From Acidobacteriota bacterium (lineage in GTDB: Bacteria > Acidobacteriota > Terriglobia > Terriglobales > Acidobacteriaceae), in the NCBI GenBank assembly GCA_018268915.1, contig JAFDVQ010000017.1, forward strand, positions 1-64,000: a stretch of 64,000 nucleotides of DNA. The letters are read 5' to 3'. Below are positions 26,006-33,542 of the stretch, piece by piece (position 1 is the first letter of the stretch; each line of letters begins with the position of its first letter). Under the pieces are notes generated by a model, which worked only from the letters and a program-made list of their open reading frames with translations, was not told where the DNA came from and searched no databases. Made by a program: the position numbers and the translations under genes.

Positions 26006-26710
26006 ATGCAAACGACACGCGAAATGATCACTGGCTCCAAAGTTCAACGCCCCGGCGAATTCTTCAAAAAGCTCTCGCCCGCGGCTCTTCGCGATCTCGA
26101 GTCCATGGAGTTTCCCACCATGTACCAGCCCGGCCAGCTCCTCTTCTCTGAGAAGTCCATCCCCGCCGGCATCTTCATCGTTGTCTCCGGCGAAGTGAAA
26201 CTGTCGATCAACTCGAGCGACGGCAAGCGTCTGATCCTCTCCATCGCCAAGCCCGGCGAAGTCCTCGGTCTCTCCTCCGTGCTCTCCGGTATGCCGAGCG
26301 AGATGACGGCCGAGATCCTCTATCCCTCGCGCATCGCCGTCATCGAGCGCGATCAGTTCCTCCACTTCATGGCGCGCCACCCCGAGGTCTACCAGGTTGT
26401 CACGCAGGAGCTCAGCCTCCAGTACAAAGTCGCCTGCGAGCAGCTTCGCACCGTCGCCCTTGCCGGTTCCGCACCCGAAAAACTCGCCCGCCTGCTTCTC
26501 GAGTGGAGCGAGAACGGCCAGAAGACCGAGAACGGAATGCGTTTCCGCTTCTCGCTCACCCACGAAGAGATCGGCGAATTCATCGGTGCCTCGCGCGAGA
26601 CCGTCACCCGCACGCTGTCGACCTTCAAGAGCCGCCGCCTCGTCGCCTTCCACGGCTCCATCCTCGAAATCCCCAGCAAAACCGCCCTGCAAAACGTCGC
26701 CGGAATGTAA
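26006..26710 (+). CDS. Crp/Fnr family transcriptional regulator (CRP-type recognition helix)
   Basis: A 234-residue regulator. A cNMP-binding fold spans about residues 12-130 (FKKLSPAALRDLESMEFPTMYQPGQLLFSEKSIPAGIFIVVSGEVKLS), followed by a dimer helix and a winged HTH with LTHEEIGEFIGASRETVTRTLSTF. RETVTR corresponds to the RETVGR of E. coli CRP, predicting TGTGA half sites, one of which lies upstream of the operon. The phosphate-binding arginine segment of true cAMP receptors is not evident, so the effector is open. The ATG at 26006 is 2 bp behind the STAS stop, with AGAGGGAGAA inside the end of that gene as ribosome-binding site. Confidence 0.92.
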   Translation: MQTTREMITGSKVQRPGEFFKKLSPAALRDLESMEFPTMYQPGQLLFSEKSIPAGIFIVVSGEVKLSINSSDGKRLILSIAKPGEVLGLSSVLSGMPSEMTAEILYPSRIAVIERDQFLHFMARHPEVYQVVTQELSLQYKVACEQLRTVALAGSAPEKLARLLLEWSENGQKTENGMRFRFSLTHEEIGEFIGASRETVTRTLSTFKSRRLVAFHGSILEIPSKTALQNVAGM

Positions 26711-26711
26711 A

Positions 26712-26980
26712 CGAATCGCCGTCCCGCAGCTCCAGCGAAAAGTCAGAGCAACCTGAATCGCTGTCCCCCAGCTCCTGCAGAGCTATACAAATGAATCGCG
26801 GTTCCTCGGCTCCAGTAACGAGCTATACAACACGAACCGCCGTTCCCCGGCTCCCGTAGGGAACCAGAGAAAATAGCCCAGGACAAGCGCAGCGCAGTCC
26901 TGGGAAGCCTGCCCAACAAAATCTGCAGGAGCCCCGTAGGGGCGCTGCCCGACGCAATCTACGACGCCACGCGCAATGTA
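26712..26980 (+). repeat. Degenerate tandem intergenic repeats
   Basis: Three diverged units of roughly 45-50 bp share the pattern GAATCGC(C/T)GT(T)CCC...GCTCC...GAGCTATACAA. They are followed by a GCCTGCCCAACAAAATCTGC / GCTGCCCGACGCAATCTAC pair around the small hairpin GCCCCGTAGGGGC. No coding sequence is seen. Confidence 0.55.
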
Positions 26981-26983
26981 TCA

Positions 26984-27050
26984 GGGCACGACTTTAGTCG
27001 TGCCGCACAACACCAACACAATAACGGGGCTTCAGCCCCTGAGGGCTTGA
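26984..27050 (+). repeat. REP-like double-hairpin element, copy 1
   Basis: GGCACGACT-TT-AGTCGTGCC (26986-27005) forms a nearly loopless hairpin; 21 bp later GGGGCTTCAGCCCC (27026-27039) forms a second. The same two-part element recurs at 27788. Confidence 0.85.
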
Positions 27051-27188
27051 AATTTCATACGCCGCGAGACAGCAGTACGGGCCCGGGTTCGTGGCGACGC
27101 CTTTATAGAATTCCCGAGCAAGTGCGCACGGAAGCCTCAAGCTAGAATTGCAATCAACCAGTTGCCATTCCACTCCTGGGAGGCTTCC

Positions 27189-27644
27189 ATGCGCCGGGTT
27201 CTTCCACTGCTTCTCTTCATCGCATTCGCTTTCGCATCTTCCGCGCATCTCATTGCACAAGGCGCGCCTCCCCAGGGAGGAGCCGATCAGCCCTACACCG
27301 TCGAGTACTACTACAAGGTGCAATGGGGACATCAGCAGGAGTTCCTCGATCTCTTCCTGAAGAATCACTATCCGCTGCTGAAGAAAATGCAATCCACAGG
27401 CCGCATGCTCGCCGTCAAAATCGAGACGCCCGCCTATCACACCACCGAAGACGGCCGCTGGGACTACCGCGTCACCATCACCTTCAAGAACTCAACCCTC
27501 GCGACCACCGCCAACCCCGATGAAGAAGCAGCGATCAAGCAGCTCTGGCCCGATCAGGATCGCTACAAAAAAGAAGAACAGCGCCGCTTCGAGATTCTCC
27601 TCTCGCACTGGGATCTGCCCGTAACCAACATCACCCCAAAGTAG
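27189..27644 (+). CDS. Exported small hypothetical protein
   Basis: A 151-residue protein with signal peptide MRRVLPLLLFIAFAFASSAHLIAQ and GGGAGG six bases before the ATG. The mature part starts YTVEYYYKVQWGHQQEFLDLFLKNHYPLLKKMQSTGRMLAVKIETP, which resembles the first half of a ferredoxin-like alpha/beta barrel as in NIPSNAP or Dabb proteins; this is a pattern impression only. No catalytic motif is clear. It lies between repeat blocks and appears monocistronic. Confidence 0.75.
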   Translation: MRRVLPLLLFIAFAFASSAHLIAQGAPPQGGADQPYTVEYYYKVQWGHQQEFLDLFLKNHYPLLKKMQSTGRMLAVKIETPAYHTTEDGRWDYRVTITFKNSTLATTANPDEEAAIKQLWPDQDRYKKEEQRRFEILLSHWDLPVTNITPK

Positions 27645-27682
27645 CCGGGTGCCCCATCCTTGCGCAGCAAGGGTGGGAACGA
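27645..27682 (+). repeat. Dispersed intergenic hairpin, copy C
   Basis: CCGGGTGCCCC frame; stem CCCATCCTTGC (27653-27663), loop GCA, GCAAGGGTGGG (27667-27677), 11 bp with one T-G wobble. Confidence 0.85.
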
Positions 27683-27719
27683 AAATTCCGCCAAGGAGAA
27701 ATCTCCGACTCTCAACCGG

Positions 27720-27757
27720 TCGGGTGCCCCATCCAAGCTCTGCTTGGGTGGGATACT
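27720..27757 (+). repeat. Dispersed intergenic hairpin, copy D
   Basis: TCGGGTGCCCC frame; stem CCCATCCAAGC (27728-27738), loop TCT, GCTTGGGTGGG (27742-27752). Compared with copy C, TTGC has become AAGC on one arm and GCAA has become GCTT on the other, keeping the pairs. Confidence 0.85.
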
Positions 27758-27787
27758 CAATCCCGCCACCTCGCCACTGGTTTTGAA

Positions 27788-27855
27788 GGGGCACGACTTC
27801 AGTCGTGCCGTCACTAGCCCCACAAAAACACCGGGGCTTTAGCCCCTGAGGGTCG
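27788..27855 (+). repeat. REP-like double-hairpin element, copy 2
   Basis: GGCACGACT-TC-AGTCGTGCC (27790-27809) and, after 23 bp, GGGGCTTTAGCCCC (27833-27846). Same order, spacing and orientation as copy 1, 800 bp apart. Confidence 0.85.
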
Positions 27856-27860
27856 AACCC

Positions 27861-28841
27861 TCAACCCCGCCCGCGCCACCGCGCCACCAGATCGTCCGCC
27901 GCGTGAGCCCAGTTCGCAAACTCAAACCTGAACCCCGCCTCCACCAGCCGCGCCGGAACCACGCGCCTGCTCTTCAACACCAGCTCCGTCTCCGTCCGTA
28001 TCAGGAACGCCGCCACTTCCAGAACCGGCCACGGCGCAGGAATCCCATTCGGCATCTCCCACGCATCGCGAAGCGTCGCCATAAAGTCGCGATTGCGCTC
28101 CGGGTTCGGCGCCGCGATATTCACCGGCCCTTCCATCTCTTCATGCGCAACCAGAAATTCCACCGCACGGACGAAGTCCTCTTCATGAATCCACGACACC
28201 CACTGCCGCCCATTGCCTTGCTTGCCGCCCAGTCCTACGCGAGCCAGATTCGACAGCACTGCAAACGCATTGCCGGGAACCGGGCTGAAGGTGATGGCCG
28301 AGCGCATCGCCACTTTGCGCGTCTTCGGCGTCTGAGCGTGAAAGAAGGCGGTCTCCCAGTCTTTGGCCACGCGTATGGAAAAGTTCCACGTGTCCGGCGC
28401 GCCCTTCTCGCCGCCGCCTAGCTCGCCGGTGTGCTCGTCCATCGGGCGGTCCAGCGCGTGGCGATAGATCGTCGCGGTCGAAGCATTCAGCCACACGCGC
28501 GGCGGGTTTGCCAGCGAGCCGATCACCTCGCCCAGCAGCCGCGTCGAAACGATGCGCGAGTTGTAGATCTCCGCGCGGTTCTCGGCGGTGTAGCGGCAGT
28601 TCACGCTGCGCCCGGCCAGGTTGATGCACACATCGGCCCCGTCGAGATACTGCGTCCAGATGCCGGGTGTCTGCGCGTCCCAGTGAACCGTCTGCCACTC
28701 CGCCGTATGCGGTCCGCGCGTCAGCACAATCACATGATGTCCGCGCTGCGAGAAGTAGCGGGCAAGCACACGCCCCACCTGGCCGCTGCCTCCGGGAATG
28801 ACGATGCGCAATGGCCGTTCTGCCAGATCCCTGATCTTCAC
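27861..28841 (-). CDS. TIGR01777 family NAD(P)-dependent epimerase-like protein (YfcH type)
   Basis: A 326-residue Rossmann protein: PLRIVIPGGSGQVGRVLARYF (dinucleotide-binding glycines), GADVCINLAGRSVNCRYTAENRAEIYNSRIVSTRLLGEVIG, LNASTATIYRHA, and a C-terminal DUF1731-like part (VVPARLVEAGFRFEFANWAHAADDL). This pattern defines the TIGR01777/YfcH branch; substrate and role are unknown. No ATG fits: a GTG at 28841 (VKIRDLAERPLRIVI) is proposed, because the longer frame overlaps the upstream gene in another frame. The gap to that gene is 46 bp, so both are probably co-transcribed. Confidence 0.85.
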   Translation of the reverse strand: MKIRDLAERPLRIVIPGGSGQVGRVLARYFSQRGHHVIVLTRGPHTAEWQTVHWDAQTPGIWTQYLDGADVCINLAGRSVNCRYTAENRAEIYNSRIVSTRLLGEVIGSLANPPRVWLNASTATIYRHALDRPMDEHTGELGGGEKGAPDTWNFSIRVAKDWETAFFHAQTPKTRKVAMRSAITFSPVPGNAFAVLSNLARVGLGGKQGNGRQWVSWIHEEDFVRAVEFLVAHEEMEGPVNIAAPNPERNRDFMATLRDAWEMPNGIPAPWPVLEVAAFLIRTETELVLKSRRVVPARLVEAGFRFEFANWAHAADDLVARWRGRG

Positions 28842-28887
28842 CTGCTGGAAGTTTAGATCAGTGCCGGAACCCGGCCTCGTTCGCAGG

Positions 28888-29496
28888 TTACTGCTGCTGA
28901 ACCGGCCCCTGCGGCTGAGGCTGCGTCTGCGGTTGCGGCGGAGGCATTGGCTGCTGCATGCCCGGATATCCATACGCGGCGTAGTACTGGCGCCGCCGGT
29001 GCGAGCGCACTTCGCGGACGATAAGGGAAATGACAAGGCCCAGAACGATCAGCGGCGTCCAGAAGACCCAGATCGGCTGGGCAACACGGCTGCCCGCAAT
29101 GTTCACCGAGTCGGCTGCGCTCATCCCGCCAAACATCACCACCGCATCGCCGCCCACTGAGGCGTTCTCGCCCAGATGGGTAGTGCCGAAGAAGTTGACC
29201 AGGTCGTGGCCGATGGCCGCATCGTCATCCACCCGGACCGAGCCGAAGAAGACCACCACGTCATGCGAGGACTGGTGCGCGATGTGCACGTTGCCGAAGA
29301 AGACCACCACGTCATGGTCGATGTCGCCCTTCGCGTTGACGCTGCAGAAGAAGCAGACCGCGTCGTGGATGCTACGGCCTTCGGCCACATTGATGTTGCT
29401 GCCAAACTGCACCGCATCCTTGTCGGCGCGGGCGGGCGTGCTCGCTATCAGCAGTGACGAGGCGAGCAGGAAGGCAGAGAACAGACGCTGAGCCAT
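28888..29496 (-). CDS. Exported repeat protein with HDVVVFFG repeats and one membrane helix
   Basis: A 202-residue protein with signal peptide MAQRLFSAFLLASSLLIASTPARA. The mature part repeats a roughly 21-residue unit: HDAVCFFCSVNAKGDID, HDVVVFFGNVHIAHQSS, HDVVVFFGSVRVDDDAAIG, HDLVNFFGTTHLGENASVG, GDAVVMFGGMSAADSV. Such regular strands suggest a beta-helix similar to bactofilin or polymer-forming proteins. A membrane helix (PIWVFWTPLIVLGLVISLIV) and a Pro/Gln-rich tail (QPMPPPQPQTQPQPQGPVQQ) follow. Function unknown; perhaps an envelope scaffold. The start ATG follows TGAGGAT. It precedes the TIGR01777 gene. Confidence 0.8.
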   Translation of the reverse strand: MAQRLFSAFLLASSLLIASTPARADKDAVQFGSNINVAEGRSIHDAVCFFCSVNAKGDIDHDVVVFFGNVHIAHQSSHDVVVFFGSVRVDDDAAIGHDLVNFFGTTHLGENASVGGDAVVMFGGMSAADSVNIAGSRVAQPIWVFWTPLIVLGLVISLIVREVRSHRRRQYYAAYGYPGMQQPMPPPQPQTQPQPQGPVQQQ

Positions 29497-29665
29497 AGAG
29501 ATCCTCACGCGAAATTGTACGCGGGGACGGGGCGGAAAGTTCCCGGAAACAGGGAACAAGGGACCAAGCGAACAAAAGAATGGAAGAGCAAGGAATGAGG
29601 ACCGACGAAATCGGGGGACAAGTGACTAGGTAATGCTGGGAAGCAAGGATTGTTGACGCAAACCG

Positions 29666-29689
29666 TGGCAACTAAACTTTTAGTTGCCA
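29666..29689. promoter_or_regulatory. Perfect 24-bp palindrome
   Basis: TGGCAACTAAA (29666-29676), CT, TTTAGTTGCCA (29679-29689): 11-bp perfect arms, 170 bp upstream of the HDVVVFFG-repeat gene, in a 352-bp gap that otherwise shows no gene. Operator, terminator-like hairpin or repeat element are all possible; it has no second copy here. Confidence 0.5.
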
Positions 29690-29848
29690 TGACAGGGTGA
29701 GCTCTACTTTTATGTTGCGCTGTTGCTGGGTCCTACAGGCGAGTATGTGAACTGATACATACCTCTGTCGTCAAATCCGCCGAGATTGATTTCAAAGCAA
29801 GCATCGGTTCTTCTGATTTCGGTCGAAGAGACAAGGCAATAGTCGCAT

Positions 29849-30633
29849 CTAGAGAATAGAAAAATTCGGCATTTTTTTGTTCCTGAGTTTTTCAATAGAT
29901 TCTTGGGGAATCATGATGCTCGCATGTCCGTTGACGCCTGGGAGCAGCGGGGCATGTTTAACGACGTCGGGAGGCGGCAGAGCGTTGTTAGCTTCGGGTA
30001 TTCGTCCTGAGGCTCCCAGTACAATTTCGTATCGAATCTGCAATAGAGAGTTAATTGCTGGGGTACGCCCGGCATTGACCCAAAATATTTTGAAGATCAT
30101 TGCCTTTTTGCCGCTCCCGATATCAGTTATGAGACCTTGCTCAAATCGGCTCCATGTCATCCACGCTCGCTCGGTTACTTGGTAAGTCTTAGCCGATTGA
30201 TCCGCTATATCTGCGCTTCGTCTAGCTTGTTCGACAGAGCCCTTGAGGATTTTGGACTGTTCTCCAGAGCAGCCAGTTGGCGAGCCATGAGTCCTCTTTG
30301 CCGCCTCATTTCTCTAACCTGAAAATAGATCGCACCAAAAGTAAAGGCTGATACAGCAACATAAAGTGCCGTCAAAATTACACCGATCCAATCCGGTCTC
30401 TCGAACCATGGGTCCGAGTTGCCGTTGGACCGGTTTCGACTTTTGCCGGGATCGCTGTTATCCCTTGGAGCGGCTGGAACTGGAGCACCAGAAGGTTTCA
30501 CTTCTGGAGAAGAGTGAATTTGCTCGTTGATTGAGGGTTGCTCCTTGGATGGAGTCTGCTTCTGGCTGATCACGCTCGGGCCGCCAGCCAAACATGCAGC
30601 GAGCGTCACAGCGATCCACCTCATCTTGCGCAT
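29849..30633 (-). pseudogene. Frameshifted exported/membrane hypothetical protein
   Basis: Two adjacent open frames appear to be halves of one protein. The N-terminal part (30205-30633) has a signal peptide (MRKMRWIAVTLAACLAGG), a Pro/Ser-rich linker and a helix (WIGVILTALYVAVSAFTFGAIYF), then REMRRQRGLMARQLAALENSPKSSRALSNKLDEAQI and a stop. The other frame reads on, DQSAKTYQVTERAWMTWSRFEQGLI, to FWVNAGRTPAINSLLQIRYEIVLG and LLPGVNGHASIMIP. The ERAW junction and NAGRTPA core are typical of single-membrane-helix proteins in which these parts are continuous. The break lies at the AGATATAG stretch near 30203-30211; removing one TA restores the frame. Real decay or sequence error cannot be separated here. 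Confidence 0.7.
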
Positions 30634-30685
30634 GCGGTGCTGCCCCCATGGTGCATCAAAAGTCTTATAGTCCTTGATCCATCAA

Positions 30686-30877
30686 CTATAAGCATCGACA
30701 ATGGGTACGATCTGCTTCTCGTTCTTTGCGAATCTCGCGCTTTCTTGCTTCGATGCTCTCGCGGTACCCGCCTTTGCACGGCATACATAGGCCGTTATTA
30801 TTGTTTGCTGTCGTCAGGAGGATAGGCGCACCACATTTCGTGCAAGGCACTTTCTCAGCTAACCCAATCGTCATCAT
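30686..30877 (-). CDS. Small zinc-ribbon protein
   Basis: A 63-residue protein starting MMTIGLAEKVPCTKCGAPILLTTANNNNGLCMPCKGG. Two C-x2-C pairs (CTKC, CMPC) form a zinc ribbon; a charged helix (RESIEARKREIRKEREADR) follows. The ribbon resembles small proteins found near accessory and toxin loci, but no partner is evident. No good Shine-Dalgarno was found, and the frame is open for 15 codons upstream, so the start is uncertain. Confidence 0.5.
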   Translation of the reverse strand: MMTIGLAEKVPCTKCGAPILLTTANNNNGLCMPCKGGYRESIEARKREIRKEREADRTHCRCL

Positions 30878-31045
30878 GTGCAAGCGTACTCTATTTCGTA
30901 TTCCGGGCCTATCGTCGCCCATTGGGACGCTGAGACTAATTTCTTGTCGCGTTCTTCGAGAAATACTGAAAATGTTTACATGGCGTCAGTCTTCCAAACG
31001 GATACCTCGAGCCATGGTTGGCTACGCTACAGCATGCGCCAGCAG

Positions 31046-32113
31046 TCACTGCACATCCGCCAAGGGCCGCACATTGGCTAGAAGCTTTTCTAAAAACACC
31101 CGTGGCTGTAAGAACATAGCGAAATGTCCAGCATTTGGAATCAGTTCCATGTACTTTGCTGGCGCGTGGATCTCGGCAAAGTAGGATTGTGCCTGTGCAG
31201 TGAGCGTAACTACATCGTCTTCGCCCTGAAAGATAAAGACGGGCAGGTGAAAACGCGTACTCTGCTTCCAGGCATCATATCTGACGATCTCAGGGAGCAA
31301 ATCCCTCAGGGAGAAATCCATACCCTTCACGAATGCGTAGATGTCATTGAGTGTCCACCCAGGAGCAAACCAAACCGAGTCTCTAAGCAGTTTGACTGTC
31401 TGGCGGAACCCCTTAGGGTCGGACTTCATCGTCCAGTGCATTACCGTCTTGAAATCTCTCGGTGTCCAGACATTCATATCGCCGCCGATCCGTTCAACCA
31501 AGTTTGAGCCTTCAATCATGCCCATCGTGCGAAGCCGCTCTAGCAATTGGTGATGATTCTCAACCCTTCCACGCACCATCCCGACGTTTTGATCCGTACC
31601 TATATAGGCGTAAAACAAGTCGGGACGGCTTTGTGCAACCTGTACCCCAAAAGTAGATCCAAATGAACTCGCTAGAAGGAATAGACGCTCTTTCTGTAGA
31701 TAAGTGCGCAGATTCTCCGCAAGCTCAATCGCATCAAGGGTCAGTCGTCGCATGCTAATTTCGCCGCAGCCGCCCGGTCCCATTCGGCTGAAAGTCTTGC
31801 CTGCGCCTCGCTGGTCCCACTGCACAATAGTGAAGTGACGCTCCCAGGCTTTCAGATGCGGAGCGAACATGGCATAGGAACTACCCGGCCCGCCATGGAT
31901 CAAAAAGAGAACGGGATTGAGTCTATCTTCTCCCCGAATCGATATCCATTGCTCAATCCCGCCAATTGAAATGAAGCGCTCCTCTTCGATTCCAAGTGGG
32001 CTGATCACCCGGAGTTCTTGAGTCAAGAATGATTGACGAAGCTTTCGATGAATAAGAACCCCTGCAACGGATGTACCGACTATGCAGACCAGAATCAATA
32101 TCCACCAAAGCAT
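31046..32113 (-). CDS. Membrane-anchored alpha/beta hydrolase (proline-iminopeptidase-like)
   Basis: A 355-residue protein with an N-terminal helix (MLWWILILVCIVGTSVAGVLI) followed by an alpha/beta hydrolase of the S33 type: FLIHGGPGSSYAMFAPHL (HGGPG oxyanion motif), VQWDQRGAGKTFS, and an elbow ASSFGSTFG in which the usual GGSWGS has become SSFGS. VFIFQGEDDVVT and NAGHFAMF supply the likely Asp and His. AAGGAG before the ATG at 32113 fixes the start. It diverges from a TetR regulator with a 23-bp palindrome in the shared promoter, so it is probably the repressed target. Confidence 0.85.
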   Translation of the reverse strand: MLWWILILVCIVGTSVAGVLIHRKLRQSFLTQELRVISPLGIEEERFISIGGIEQWISIRGEDRLNPVLFLIHGGPGSSYAMFAPHLKAWERHFTIVQWDQRGAGKTFSRMGPGGCGEISMRRLTLDAIELAENLRTYLQKERLFLLASSFGSTFGVQVAQSRPDLFYAYIGTDQNVGMVRGRVENHHQLLERLRTMGMIEGSNLVERIGGDMNVWTPRDFKTVMHWTMKSDPKGFRQTVKLLRDSVWFAPGWTLNDIYAFVKGMDFSLRDLLPEIVRYDAWKQSTRFHLPVFIFQGEDDVVTLTAQAQSYFAEIHAPAKYMELIPNAGHFAMFLQPRVFLEKLLANVRPLADVQ

Positions 32114-32124
32114 GCGCAGCTCCT

Positions 32125-32147
32125 TACTGTGTATAGCATACACAGTA
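32125..32147. promoter_or_regulatory. Candidate TetR operator, 23-bp perfect inverted repeat
   Basis: TACTGTGTAT (32125-32134), AGC, ATACACAGTA (32138-32147): 10-bp perfect arms in the 92-bp region between the divergent hydrolase and TetR genes, 12 bp upstream of the hydrolase start. Confidence 0.75.
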
Positions 32148-32205
32148 GTAGACTGTGACACAAGGAATGTACTAAAACGTCAAAGACAGACAGCCGACAC
32201 TAACT

Positions 32206-32904
32206 ATGGAAAATAATCACAACACCGTCCGGCCCAACAGTTCCGTAACTATTCGGGGTCCCAAGCCTTCCCTCAGCAAAGCCCAAATTGCGCTCGCCGC
32301 AACTTCAATCGCTGATAAGGAGGGACTTTCCGCTGTCACGATGAAGAGAATTGCGCATGAGGTTGGTCTGACGACCATGGCGCTCTATCGATACTTTCCG
32401 GGGAAAGCTGAAATCGTTGCAGAGATGATCGATTCTGTCGCTGATTCAGATTGCACTTTCGGGAAGCCGTCATCTCCCTGGAGCATCCGTGTGAAGCAAT
32501 GGGCACATCAATGCCTGGCCATCTATTTGAAACATCCCTGGTTTCTCGAAGCGACGACGGCACGGCAGATCCCGATGGGTCCGAACGAACTCTTGTGGAT
32601 GGAAGCAGCGCTGTCTTTTCTTGCGGAATCCGGATTGAAAGCGATGAAGCGACAAGAAGCATTCTTTGCAATCGTCGGGCATGTAAGAGGACACGCAACA
32701 TTCCAATGGTCAAAGGAATTTCCCCAGGCCAAGGGTGATCTAAAGCGAGAGTTCCACCAAGCACTTAATCTCGACCCGAAGCGATACCCGGCGCTATTTG
32801 AGCTCATTCGTTCAGGCACGCTCAACAAAGGCTCTCTGGGCTCATTCGATTTCGGACTCGATTGCATTGTGAATGGCATTCGTGCCGGTGTGAGCGATCG
32901 GTAG
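32206..32904 (+). CDS. TetR family regulator
   Basis: A 232-residue repressor-type protein. The N-terminal HTH spans about residues 25-72 (LSKAQIALAATSIADKEGLSAVTMKRIAHEVGLTTMALYRYFPGKAEIVAEMID); the C-terminal half is the ligand-binding part with WSIRVKQWAHQCLAIYLKHPWFLEATT, as in the TetR_C branch. The ligand is unknown. It is divergently transcribed from an alpha/beta hydrolase and shares its promoter region and palindrome, the usual layout for a local repressor. Confidence 0.9.
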   Translation: MENNHNTVRPNSSVTIRGPKPSLSKAQIALAATSIADKEGLSAVTMKRIAHEVGLTTMALYRYFPGKAEIVAEMIDSVADSDCTFGKPSSPWSIRVKQWAHQCLAIYLKHPWFLEATTARQIPMGPNELLWMEAALSFLAESGLKAMKRQEAFFAIVGHVRGHATFQWSKEFPQAKGDLKREFHQALNLDPKRYPALFELIRSGTLNKGSLGSFDFGLDCIVNGIRAGVSDR

Positions 32905-33061
32905 CGCATGATTTGCCTACATGAATCTATGTCCCGCAATGAAGAACGGAACAAGGCTCGTAGCAGTCCGAAGGCTGGCGCAACCCCGGAGTGGTCCTCT
33001 CACACATTGAATGGCCAATTTCCGGTCGCGTCTCGTTTGATATCTGCCGAAGCACGAGCGA
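32905..33061. other. Short intergenic region downstream of tetR
   Basis: No gene or clear terminator seen; it separates the tetR stop from the convergent small ORF ending at 33062. Confidence 0.5.
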
Positions 33062-33286
33062 TCAGTTACGATTGCTCAAATTGATCTTGAGAACCGGAAT
33101 CATGCGTGGATCTGAGCTCATGGGCTCAATAAGGGTGCGCTCCACTATCCAGCGCCGACCGCTCCGCCAGACAATACTTCCCAATGGAGGTTCTGGAAAG
33201 TCACCGTTATCGTCGAACTCTGCATCGACAATGCTCTCGTTGCCGTTGTAGATGTAGATAATCTGTTTCGCGCCCAAACCTGCCAT
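33062..33286 (-). CDS. Small hypothetical protein
   Basis: A 74-residue protein starting MAGLGAKQIIYIYNGNESIVDAEFDDNGDFPEPPLGSIVWRSGRRWIVERTLIEPMSSDPRMIPVLKINL. GGGGGA precedes the ATG. The dense beta pattern with GSIVWRSGRRWIVERT and IPVLKI looks like a small barrel and is coding in character; I do not recognise the family. The open frame continues upstream for 94 codons but that part has no coding character. Neighbours are a TetR gene and a receiver-like gene. Confidence 0.5.
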   Translation of the reverse strand: MAGLGAKQIIYIYNGNESIVDAEFDDNGDFPEPPLGSIVWRSGRRWIVERTLIEPMSSDPRMIPVLKINLSNRN

Positions 33287-33542
33287 GAATCCCCCGACTA
33301 GGTCAGATTGCGAGAAGAGATTGAGGAGTTGCAACCTGCTTGCGAAACATTGAATTGACTCCAGAACCTGACTTGCACGACGCCAAAAACTCCTACGTCT
33401 AATCTTGCGACGGAAATTTTCCGCGCGGTTGTAAAAGATCACCGCGGCACACAGTTCCCAGCGGTTCGGGTACGACCGGGAAATTACATATATGCAACTT
33501 TTCGCAAAATAAACCATCTTATTGAACGTAGGTGGTTGCCCG

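Noticed and set aside
26712..27855. Repeat-rich region considered as CRISPR or integron
   Set aside because: Repeats are diverged, irregularly spaced and palindromic; no cas or integrase gene.
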